A stretch of 6,440 nucleotides of DNA from Acidobacteriota bacterium. Lineage in GTDB: Bacteria > Acidobacteriota > UBA890 > WLXD01. The stretch is from the NCBI GenBank assembly GCA_022571615.1, contig JACZXM010000187.1:1-6440 (forward strand), read 5' to 3'. The position numbers and the translations under genes were made by a program. Positions 1 to 5,921 of the stretch are shown piece by piece. The stretch's first letter is position 1. Every line of letters starts with the position of its first letter. The notes beneath the pieces were generated by a model. It was not told the origin of the DNA. It did no database searches and saw only the letters and a program-made list of their open reading frames with translations.

Positions 1-371
1 GTTGCGACCTCGACGATCTCGAGCTCGATGCTGCGGTTTTCTTCGTCCGCCGTGTAGATGATCCAGCGACCGTCCGGGGACCAGTCCGGCGACGAGTGGT
101 AGCTGTCGTTGTAGGTCAGCTCCTCAGCGAACCCGGTGTCGGGATCGACCCTCCAGATCGAGCCGCTCATCGCCACCGCGATCCACTCGCCCTCGGGCGA
201 CCATGCCGGCGCCCACGGCGTCGAGCTCGGCGCCGGCGGCAGGTAGTAGTTGTGCATGTAGTTGCCGCCGTGGCGCGAAGCGGCGTAGGGGCGCTGCGAT
301 TGCATCGATGGGGCGGGGAGGGCGAGGGCCAGGAGACAGAGCAAGCTCCCAACACGAGATGCGAATGTCAC
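1..371 (-). CDS. Exported PD40/TolB-like beta-propeller protein, N-terminal part (perhaps an amidohydrolase); runs off left edge
   Basis: This is the first 123 codons of a gene that continues past base 1. I chose the GTG at 369-371 because GGAGG lies 4 nt upstream and a signal peptide follows directly: Arg6, a hydrophobic core at residues 9-20, and a likely signal peptidase I cut near Ala20-Ser22. No lipobox fits. After a Tyr/Asn/Pro-rich stretch (38-48) come two PD40-type propeller blades: AWSPEGEWIAVA (56-67) followed by SIWRVDPDTG, and DWSPDGRWIIYT (96-107). PD40 blades of this kind occur in TolB, in S9 and S41/tricorn peptidases and, in front of the catalytic domain, in large secreted amidohydrolases. 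The wording around blade one looks most like the last group, but no catalytic domain is visible here, so the enzyme assignment is inference. The protein should act in the periplasm or outside the cell. It lies 20 nt downstream of a possible small ORF and is probably in the efp transcription unit. Confidence 0.82.
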   Translation of the reverse strand, partial: MTFASRVGSLLCLLALALPAPSMQSQRPYAASRHGGNYMHNYYLPPAPSSTPWAPAWSPEGEWIAVAMSGSIWRVDPDTGFAEELTYNDSYHSSPDWSPDGRWIIYTADEENRSIELEIVEVA

Positions 372-375
372 GGCG

Positions 376-380
376 CCTCC
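376..380 (-). promoter_or_regulatory. Shine-Dalgarno GGAGG of the propeller gene
   Basis: On the minus strand GGAGG is followed by 4 nt and then the GTG at 371-369. It decides the start of the propeller gene, which would otherwise be placed at a later ATG (Met23) that would cut off the signal peptide. Confidence 0.75.
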
Positions 381-391
381 ACAGCGAGGTC

Positions 392-595
392 TCAGCAATA
401 GGTGCCATGATACTGATCGGGGTGGGGTGGGGCCAGCCTGGACGCTACCCACTGGCCGGCGACGAGCGGGATGAGCTCGGCCTTGAGCCAGCCGCGCCAG
501 CGCGGATCTCGAGGGTCGGGCCCGTCCAGGGCTTCGGCTCGGGTGCACAGCGCGGCCAGCAGGTCGTTGCGCCACCTGGGGCGATCGGCCACCAA
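392..595 (-). CDS. Possible small protein of 67 residues, unknown function
   Basis: This open frame sits between efp and the propeller gene. I do not recognise the product. It is rich in Trp (residues 8, 33, 36 and 49), Arg, Pro and Asp. It has a helical-looking Leu/Ala segment at 11-23 and a hydrophobic stretch around 41-54, with a Pro/His tail and a terminal Cys. There is no signal peptide and no clear membrane span. The start would be TTG at 595-593 or GTG at 592-590, two to five nt after the efp stop. An in-frame TAA just before excludes a longer protein. No Shine-Dalgarno is visible, so translation would depend on reinitiation after efp. In favour of it: third positions are strongly G/C, and the TGA at 394-392 is followed 11 nt later by the ribosome site of the next gene, as in an operon. 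Against it: long random frames are common in DNA this GC-rich, and the start is poor. Confidence 0.42.
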   Translation of the reverse strand: MVADRPRWRNDLLAALCTRAEALDGPDPRDPRWRGWLKAELIPLVAGQWVASRLAPPHPDQYHGTYC

Positions 596-597
596 GT

Positions 598-1161
598 TCA
601 GTTAACGCGGGTGAGGTAGTTACCGGTGGTGGTGTCCACCTTCACCCGATCGCCCTGGTTAATGAACGGCGGAACTTGAATCACGAGCCCTGTTTCGAGC
701 GTTGCCGGTTTCGTTTGCGCCGCGGCGGTGGCTCCCTTGAGCGCAGGCTCCGTTTCCGTCACCGTGAGCTCGATGCTGCCAGGAAGCTCCACGCCGAGCG
801 CCTCGTCGCCCACATAGGTAACCCGGACTTCCATGTTCTCGAGCAGATAGGGTATAGCGTCCTCGAGTTTCTCGGCCGGGAACCCCACCTGCTCGTAGGT
901 TTCCAGGTCCATGAACGTGTACAGGTCGCCGTCCAAGTACAGGTACTGCATCTCGCGGTGATCCAGATGCGCCTTCTCGACGGTCTCGGCGGAGCGGAAC
1001 CGGCGCTCGGTGAGCGCGCCCGAGCGCACGTTGCATAGACGCGTCTGGATGATGGCCTGCCCCTTGCCCGGCGTCACGTGAGTGAAGTCGCGCACCTTGT
1101 AGTACTCACCGTCCAACTCCAGGACCATGCCTTTTCGAATCTGGGTAGCGGCAATTCCCAC
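598..1161 (-). CDS. efp: Elongation factor P
   Basis: EF-P binds between the P and E sites of the ribosome and promotes peptide bond formation at consecutive prolines. The 187-residue length is typical. Domain I (about 1-64) carries the loop PGKGQ at 31-35, whose tip Lys33 matches the lysine that is beta-lysylated in Escherichia coli. An OB-fold domain II (about 66-128) includes the family-like stretch YLYLDGDLYTFMD (73-85). Domain III holds TVTETEP (133-139) and the C-terminal EF-P signature from Lys151 to Gly170 (K-x-A-x4-G ... VP ... G), ending GNYLTRVN. The GTG start at 1161-1159 has GGGGAG 8 nt upstream. No modification enzyme (EpmA/EpmB type, EarP, or the Bacillus type) is in view, so the state of Lys33 is unknown. 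It probably has its own promoter in the 95-bp gap after the peptidase gene. The stop TGA nearly touches the start of the next small frame. Confidence 0.97.
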   Translation of the reverse strand: MGIAATQIRKGMVLELDGEYYKVRDFTHVTPGKGQAIIQTRLCNVRSGALTERRFRSAETVEKAHLDHREMQYLYLDGDLYTFMDLETYEQVGFPAEKLEDAIPYLLENMEVRVTYVGDEALGVELPGSIELTVTETEPALKGATAAAQTKPATLETGLVIQVPPFINQGDRVKVDTTTGNYLTRVN

Positions 1162-1169
1162 TGGCGCTT

Positions 1170-1175
1170 CTCCCC
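1170..1175 (-). promoter_or_regulatory. Shine-Dalgarno GGGGAG of efp
   Basis: GGGGAG on the minus strand lies 8 nt ahead of the GTG at 1161-1159. It supports GTG as the efp start, which gives the normal family length. Confidence 0.7.
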
Positions 1176-1199
1176 GGAAACTTCGTCAGCCGTGCGTGC

Positions 1200-1226
1200 G
1201 GTATAGCCGGGCCTGTGCCCGGTCAA
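1200..1226 (-). promoter_or_regulatory. Candidate efp promoter with inverted repeat in the spacer
   Basis: On the minus strand TTGACC (1226-1221) matches the sigma-70 -35 box at 5 of 6 positions. TATACC (1205-1200) matches the -10 box at 4 of 6, with a short 15-bp spacer. Transcription would begin near 1193, giving a leader of about 30 nt before the GTG start. A perfect inverted repeat, CCGGGC (1207-1212) and GCCCGG (1217-1222) with a 4-nt centre, fills the spacer and runs into the -35 box, so a dimeric regulator could bind there. No T-run follows the repeat, so it is not an intrinsic terminator. The assignment rests on motif matching by eye. Confidence 0.45.
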
Positions 1227-1256
1227 CAAGCGTCACTGTAGCCCTGGATTGGAGTG

Positions 1257-2486
1257 CTAAATCTCGGCGTCCTGCGCCAGCAGAGCAATCGGCTCATCCT
1301 GCTGCTCGCCGCTGACCTCGGGCAGGCCCTCGGCCGGGATCAGCATGTTGACCTCCAGGCGGACGCCGAGATCATCGAGATAGATCCCCGGCTCCACCGA
1401 GAAGCAGGAGCGACGTATGAGCTCCCGAGTGTCCTGGGTCTCGAGATCGTCCAGGTGGGCGCCCGTACCGTGAAGCTCGCAGGTGATGTTATGTCCGGTG
1501 CGGTGGGTGAAGGCGCCTCCGTAGCCGGCGGACTCGATGACCTCGCGCGCCGCCCGATCGGCCTCGCAACCGGCCACCGGTTGCCCCTCGGCGTAGCGTT
1601 GGCGAATCAGGTCGACGGCGGAATCCCGCGCGCGGCGAACGACCTGGAACACTTCGGCGTGGCGTTCGGGGACCCGATCACCGACGAATCCGCACCATGT
1701 GATGTCGGCCCAGACCGATCCGACGTCAGGCGTTCGACACCACTGATCCAACAGCAACCAGTCGCCCTCACGAATCGGCGCCGAGTTGCTGGCGCCGGGA
1801 CAATAGTGCGGGTCCGCCGCGTGGGCGTTAACCCCAACGATAGGTGGCTCGTGCTCGTCGGACTCGAAACCGGCCGCTCGTATCTGATCGACGATGAACC
1901 GCTGCAGCGCGTACTCGGTGATCTCGGTCCCGGCCCTAACCGCGTCGCGCACTCGCCGGAACGCCGCCTTGACGATACGCGGCAGCTCGTGGGCAGCGCG
2001 TCGATGACTCTCGATCTGCGCGTCGCTCAGCGTCGCCGTAAACAGCGACACCAGGCCGGCGGAGGATACGACCTCGACGCCAAACGAGCGCACCAGCTCC
2101 ACGGTGCCGGCATCAACCGTCGATACGTACGGCAGGCGGTTGTTGGGCGAGTACTGCATGGCCACACGCTGAGCACCGGTCAATAGGTTGCCGATCGCCT
2201 GCTCGAGCTGCTGCCACGGCAAGTAGGTCTGGCACAGACCGGGCAGCCCGGTGAGCGCCTTCGGTTCGATCACGTGAACGAGAGCATGGGGCTCGCCGTT
2301 GGCGGGGATGTAATAGAACCAACGCCTGGTCTGTAGACCTGCCTCCGCCCCGCGGCAAAGCACCACGTCGGCGATGGGATCACTGCCGCGAAACTGAGCG
2401 AACAGCCATCCGTCGACACCCTGCTGCCGAATGGCATCCTGGATCGCTTCGAGGTCAAACTGCGCTGCAAGCTCTGCCATGACCAC
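1257..2486 (-). CDS. M24 family metallopeptidase (Xaa-Pro aminopeptidase/dipeptidase type)
   Basis: This is a cytosolic two-metal peptidase of the pita-bread fold, expected to remove N-terminal residues before proline or split Xaa-Pro dipeptides. Residues 1 to about 150 form a creatinase-type N-terminal domain; about 155-400 is the catalytic domain. By family alignment the five metal ligands are present: Asp247 (LLLDQW), Asp261 (WADIT), His332 (HRTGH), Glu365 (SVEPG) and Glu378 (RLEVN). His227 (DPHY) and His339 match the catalytic histidines. The two Asp ligands are 14 residues apart instead of the usual 11, and the first is followed by Gln-Trp where many members have x-Gly, so it belongs to a side branch. 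It may not share the substrates of classical PepP or PepQ. The start is GTG at 2486-2484 or the ATG two codons later (2480-2478); neither has a good ribosome site. There is no signal peptide. The efp gene follows after 95 bp. Confidence 0.93.
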   Translation of the reverse strand: MVMAELAAQFDLEAIQDAIRQQGVDGWLFAQFRGSDPIADVVLCRGAEAGLQTRRWFYYIPANGEPHALVHVIEPKALTGLPGLCQTYLPWQQLEQAIGNLLTGAQRVAMQYSPNNRLPYVSTVDAGTVELVRSFGVEVVSSAGLVSLFTATLSDAQIESHRRAAHELPRIVKAAFRRVRDAVRAGTEITEYALQRFIVDQIRAAGFESDEHEPPIVGVNAHAADPHYCPGASNSAPIREGDWLLLDQWCRTPDVGSVWADITWCGFVGDRVPERHAEVFQVVRRARDSAVDLIRQRYAEGQPVAGCEADRAAREVIESAGYGGAFTHRTGHNITCELHGTGAHLDDLETQDTRELIRRSCFSVEPGIYLDDLGVRLEVNMLIPAEGLPEVSGEQQDEPIALLAQDAEI

Positions 2487-2530
2487 GAGAGACTACCGCG
2501 CGCCCCGGGTGATTTCGAGCGCATCCTCTA

Positions 2531-2567
2531 CCACGGCCTGCTAGCAGGATCACCATACCTACCGTGG
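2531..2567. repeat. Nested inverted repeats, possible operator
   Basis: A perfect 12-bp palindrome, CCTGCTAGCAGG (2537-2548), is preceded directly by CCACGG (2531-2536). The reverse complement, CCGTGG, lies at 2562-2567. It sits about 45-80 bp upstream of the peptidase start and about 120-150 bp upstream of the fusion gene start, where an operator serving both could lie. A stem of this size can arise by chance in GC-rich DNA. Confidence 0.35.
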
Positions 2568-2675
2568 CTGGCCGATCCGTCGATGGCGGCGGTCAGACTT
2601 GCATCCGCCGGGCCGGGGCGGCACCGTAGGCCGGCATCAACGGCGGGCCGTTGACTCGGTGTGCGCCGCCGTCAC

Positions 2676-2682
2676 GGAGGGG
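2676..2682 (+). promoter_or_regulatory. Shine-Dalgarno GGAGGGG of the fusion gene
   Basis: The purine run at 2676-2682 is followed closely by ATG at 2685-2687. It fixes the start eight codons downstream of an earlier in-frame GTG at 2661. The resulting N-terminus goes straight into a membrane helix, as in NuoL-type proteins. Confidence 0.8.
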
Positions 2683-2684
2683 TG

Positions 2685-5600
2685 ATGTCACTCTGGATCA
2701 TCGTCGCGCTGCCGGCCGGCGCCGGGCTGGTGTCGTTGCTGCTGCGCCGGCAGATCGGCTACAGGACTGCGGCGATCCTGTGTCTGGTCGCCACGCTGGG
2801 CGCCGCAACCGTGGTTGCCATGAACTCCACCCCGCTGGCTCGCCGGACTCTGTACGGCGCGGCGTGGGAAGACGGGTCGAACATCGAGACCACAGGTTCC
2901 GGAGTGCCGTATCAGGAAGCGCCCCTCGGCTCCTGGTTCGATACGGGCGAGATCCGCTCGGTGCTGGGCCTGCGGCTCGACCCGCTCTCGGGCTCAGCCC
3001 TGTTACTGGTGCTGAGCGTGGCGGTGTTGCTGCTGGCGCAGGCGGCGATTTCCGGTCCTGCACGCCACGATCCAGCGGTAGTCGGTGGTGGCGCGCTGCT
3101 GGTGGCGGCCCTCGCGCTCGTGCTTCTGGCCGTCGACCTGTTGCTGCTGTACGCCGCCTGGCAGCTGTTGTCGGTGGTCTCGTACTCCCTGGTTTCCCAC
3201 CGTTCGGGTGAATCCCCCGGCGCTAGCGCGCGGTGGGCGCTCGTCACTCGCTGCATCGGCGGCGCCGCTCTCATGCTGGCGGTGCTGATGCTGGGATGGG
3301 AGATGAAGACGCTGCACATCGGGCGGATCGTCGAGCGCGCGACCTCGGCCTGGGTCCCGGGCGAGCCGGAGGCCATCGCCGTGGCCGGATTGCTGCTGAT
3401 TGCCTCGCTGGCGGCCGCGGCCGCGGTACCGTTGCACGCCTGGCTGGTTGGTGTCGCCCGGTCGCAGTGGTTGGTGGCCGCCTTGCATCTGACCATCGTT
3501 CCGGTCGTCGGCATTTACCTGCTGGCCCGGTTCCAGGTGGTGATGGTGCTGGGTGCCGCCGTGTTGGCGATCGCGGCCGGGCTGGGCGCGGTCACGGCGC
3601 TATCGGCCGGCCTCGCCGCGGCGGCGCAACGGCGCGCCCGCGAGTCGATCGCATTCGGTGTCGTGGCGCAGGTCGGGCTCGTGTGTGCGGCCATGGGCGC
3701 GGGTGGGATGCTGGTCGGCGTAGTGCATATGGCGGCGAGCGTGCTGAGCTTCACCCTCTTGATGATCGTCACCGACCTTCGGGAAGCGCAGCGTGAAAGG
3801 GGGCGGTCCGGCCGGGAAGAAGGGAATCGAACAAGCTGCCCGCGTCTGAGAGTCCTCGCTATCGTCGGAGCGGCGTCGTGGGCGGGGGTCCCCTTCGTGG
3901 TCGCAACCGCGGGCTCGCGCGAGGGTGCCCTGTGGGCCCTCTTGCAGCCCCCGATCGGCAACCTGTCGCTGTGGCTGAGCTTGCTGTTCGCGGCGGGGAT
4001 CGCGGCGTTCGTGGCTGCGCGGTGGCTGTTGAGCGAGTTCTCGAGGGGCGGATCGCGGACGGAGGTACGCCGAACCGCATGGATCGCGCTCCTGCCGGCT
4101 GGCGTGGCCGCCGCCGCTCTGCTCGCTGCGGGCCTGACCGGAGTGAGCCGATCCAGCGGAGAGGGCGGTCTGGCGGTGCGCATGCTGGAGCGCTCGATGG
4201 CCTTGCCGGGCACGTTGTCGCTCGGAGGAACGGAAGCTGCCGCCTGGGCCGCGACCGTTGCAACGCAGAGCTTGCGCTCCGGCCTCGCCCTGATCGTGAT
4301 CGTCGCCTTCGGGGCCGGGATCGGCGCCGCCCTGCTCTTGTACCGTTACCGACCTGGTCTGCGACGGGCGCTATCGAAGCAGCCGGCGGTGGCGTCGGTG
4401 CTCGAAGCAGCGGCGGGCGGATGGTACGTCCAAGAGGTGACCCGAGCCCTGGTGACGCGGCCGTTTCTGTCGACGGTCTACGTTCTGCGAGACCGTCGCG
4501 CACCGGCTGCGCAGGTTCCCGACCCACCCCCGGAACGGGCGCCGTCGCGCTCCTTGGTTCCGAAGCTCATGGCGCTGGTGTGGGCGATCGGCCTGGCGGC
4601 GCTATTGAGCGGCTACGGGGTGCTGGCGGAGGATCCGCTGGCATGGTTGTTCGCCCTGTTCTGCGGCGGTGCCAGTGCCCTCTCCTTCCTTCTCATCGAC
4701 CCGAGGACGGCGGGACGCGGTGTCGTGGGTTCGTACCTGCTAACCGCCGCGGCACTGCAAGGAGCGATCTTGGCCCCGGGTCTGGTGTTGACCTTGGTGT
4801 TCTGGGGCTTGGCCGTGACCGGGCTCATCCGGCTGGCAGGCGCAGATGCCGAGGGCACTCTTCGCCGTGCCGTTCTGCGTGCCGGCGGGGTGACCGGGGC
4901 GGGGTGGTTGTGCTTGGCCGTCGCCACGGCATGGTTACTGGCGGGCCATGCGCAGCTGACCGGAGCGTACACGGACCGAGTCGCCGAGCTGCTGGCGGCA
5001 GCCGGCACCGTGCCCGGAAACGCCACCATCGGTTTGTTGTTCCTGGTCGGGTTCGGTCTCCTCGCGGGGCTATTCCCGCTGCATGGTTGGCTGCTCCGGA
5101 TTTCGAGCCAAGCGCCGCCGTCGCTGATGATCCTGCTTTCGGGAGCCTGGGTCCTGGCAGCGGCGCACGGGTTGGTCCGTATCGTTCCTGCGCTGTTCCC
5201 CGAGTACTGGACCCGTGCGGGGCCGGCGCTGGCGCTGACCGGCGTTGTGGGGGTGCTGGTCTCGGCCTCGGCGGCGCTTGGACAGCGCCGGCTCGGAGGC
5301 GTGGTTGGCTACCTAGCGGTGCAAAACAGCGGCCTGGCGCTGATCGGATTGGCGGCATGGAACATCGAGTCCGCACAGGGTAGCATCCTGCTGCTGATCG
5401 CGGGGGCAACAGCCATGACCGGCCTGCGCGCTGCTATCGGCAGGAATGCGGCAGGTGGACCGGGGCTCGAACCTGGCATTGTCGGCGGTAGCTTCGGCGC
5501 CCGGCCACGGTCGGCGCTGGTCTTTTCGCTGCTGCTGTTGTCTGCGATCGGCGTCGCGGGCAGCGCCGGATTCATCGGCGTGGCACTGGTGCTGCTGGGG

Positions 5601-5921
5601 AGCTTCCGGCAGTTTCCCGGCATCGTTGCGGTGGCGCTGGTTGGCTCCGTCGGCACGGCGTACGTGATCGCACGAGCGCATCAGCGGGTGGTCCTCGAAC
5701 AGGACCCGGAAGCGCCGGCAGACCGGCTCGCAGGCCCCTTGCGCGTTGTGCTCGTCACGGCTTTGGTGGTGAGCTTGGGGCTCGGGCTGTTTCCGCAACG
5801 AGTTTTGATGATCGCCGCCCGGGGTGTTAGCCGCATCATGTCGGTCGAGCTACGGTTCGAGCCCGCCGACCCGGAGATCGGGGACGACGATAAGCGGGTT
5901 GCGCTCAGAATCGAATCATGA
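2685..5921 (+). CDS. NuoL-NuoM-like fusion membrane protein lacking canonical proton-path residues
   Basis: This 1078-residue polytopic membrane protein is built from two complex I antiporter-like modules. Module 1 (about 1-605) resembles NuoL/ND5: LRLDPLSG (97-104), the TM5 segment YAAWQLLSVVSYSLV (156-170), PLHAWL in TM7 (249-254), TM8 ending GIYLLAR (276-282), and a NuoL-like tail GGWYVQEV (578-585). A Pro/Ala-rich linker (606-623) joins module 2 (about 625-1055), which resembles NuoM/ND4: LVFWGLA (704-710), LFPLHGWL (796-803), RRLGGVVGYLAVQNSG (868-883) and AGFIG...LLGSF (961-974). In complex I, TM5 Glu, TM7 Lys, TM8 Lys or His and TM12 Lys or Glu relay protons. Here they align with Gln160, Ala244, His268 and Arg412 in module 1, and Gly708, Leu793, Leu824 and Val966 in module 2. 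Only His268 is kept and Arg412 is conservative. Module 2 appears to lack one N-terminal helix. The gene stands alone, without other complex I genes. Its frame is intact over 3.2 kb, so the protein is probably made. Its function is unknown; ordinary proton pumping looks unlikely. Confidence 0.9.
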   Translation: MSLWIIVALPAGAGLVSLLLRRQIGYRTAAILCLVATLGAATVVAMNSTPLARRTLYGAAWEDGSNIETTGSGVPYQEAPLGSWFDTGEIRSVLGLRLDPLSGSALLLVLSVAVLLLAQAAISGPARHDPAVVGGGALLVAALALVLLAVDLLLLYAAWQLLSVVSYSLVSHRSGESPGASARWALVTRCIGGAALMLAVLMLGWEMKTLHIGRIVERATSAWVPGEPEAIAVAGLLLIASLAAAAAVPLHAWLVGVARSQWLVAALHLTIVPVVGIYLLARFQVVMVLGAAVLAIAAGLGAVTALSAGLAAAAQRRARESIAFGVVAQVGLVCAAMGAGGMLVGVVHMAASVLSFTLLMIVTDLREAQRERGRSGREEGNRTSCPRLRVLAIVGAASWAGVPFVVATAGSREGALWALLQPPIGNLSLWLSLLFAAGIAAFVAARWLLSEFSRGGSRTEVRRTAWIALLPAGVAAAALLAAGLTGVSRSSGEGGLAVRMLERSMALPGTLSLGGTEAAAWAATVATQSLRSGLALIVIVAFGAGIGAALLLYRYRPGLRRALSKQPAVASVLEAAAGGWYVQEVTRALVTRPFLSTVYVLRDRRAPAAQVPDPPPERAPSRSLVPKLMALVWAIGLAALLSGYGVLAEDPLAWLFALFCGGASALSFLLIDPRTAGRGVVGSYLLTAAALQGAILAPGLVLTLVFWGLAVTGLIRLAGADAEGTLRRAVLRAGGVTGAGWLCLAVATAWLLAGHAQLTGAYTDRVAELLAAAGTVPGNATIGLLFLVGFGLLAGLFPLHGWLLRISSQAPPSLMILLSGAWVLAAAHGLVRIVPALFPEYWTRAGPALALTGVVGVLVSASAALGQRRLGGVVGYLAVQNSGLALIGLAAWNIESAQGSILLLIAGATAMTGLRAAIGRNAAGGPGLEPGIVGGSFGARPRSALVFSLLLLSAIGVAGSAGFIGVALVLLGSFRQFPGIVAVALVGSVGTAYVIARAHQRVVLEQDPEAPADRLAGPLRVVLVTALVVSLGLGLFPQRVLMIAARGVSRIMSVELRFEPADPEIGDDDKRVALRIES
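5905..5921. other. Tail-to-tail coding overlap of 17 bp
   Basis: The plus-strand fusion gene ends with TGA at 5919-5921, while the minus-strand phosphatase ends with TGA at 5907-5905. The last codons of each gene are therefore read on both strands. There is no room for a terminator between the genes, so transcripts from the two sides must overlap unless termination occurs inside a coding region. Confidence 0.9.

Larger units (their letters stand above)
2487..2684. other. Divergent intergenic spacer
   Basis: This stretch separates the minus-strand peptidase from the plus-strand fusion gene and must hold the control of both. I find no convincing promoter. For the peptidase, TATGGT (2557-2552, minus strand) is a possible -10 box but has no matching -35. 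For the fusion gene, TTGACT at 2651-2656 resembles a -35 box but is too close to the start codon to be used with a -10. It contains the palindrome listed separately. I see no small gene here. Confidence 0.6.

Noticed and set aside
124..408. Minus-strand open frame starting at 408
   Set aside because: It is in a different frame from the signal peptide and propeller blades that read from the GTG at 371. The product is Arg-rich with no motif.
203..619. Plus-strand open frame of 138 codons over the left edge
   Set aside because: It overlaps the propeller gene, the small ORF and the efp end on the other strand. Its Arg/Ala-rich product has no recognisable motif.
1254..2186. Long plus-strand open frame of 310 codons
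   Set aside because: It lies antisense to the M24 peptidase gene, whose protein has all its metal ligands. The plus frame has no family motif and is a GC-driven shadow.
2651..2656. TTGACT as a -35 box for the fusion gene
   Set aside because: A -10 box 17 bp further on would fall on the Shine-Dalgarno at 2676-2682, and nothing there resembles TATAAT.
2661..2684. Upstream GTG as start of the fusion gene
   Set aside because: It adds eight residues rich in Arg before the first membrane helix and has no ribosome site, whereas ATG at 2685 follows GGAGGGG directly.
3878..5383. Plus-strand open frame of 501 codons inside the fusion gene
   Set aside because: It is the out-of-frame reading of the fusion gene: an Arg/Gly-rich product with no hydrophobic pattern, typical of a shifted frame in high-GC DNA.
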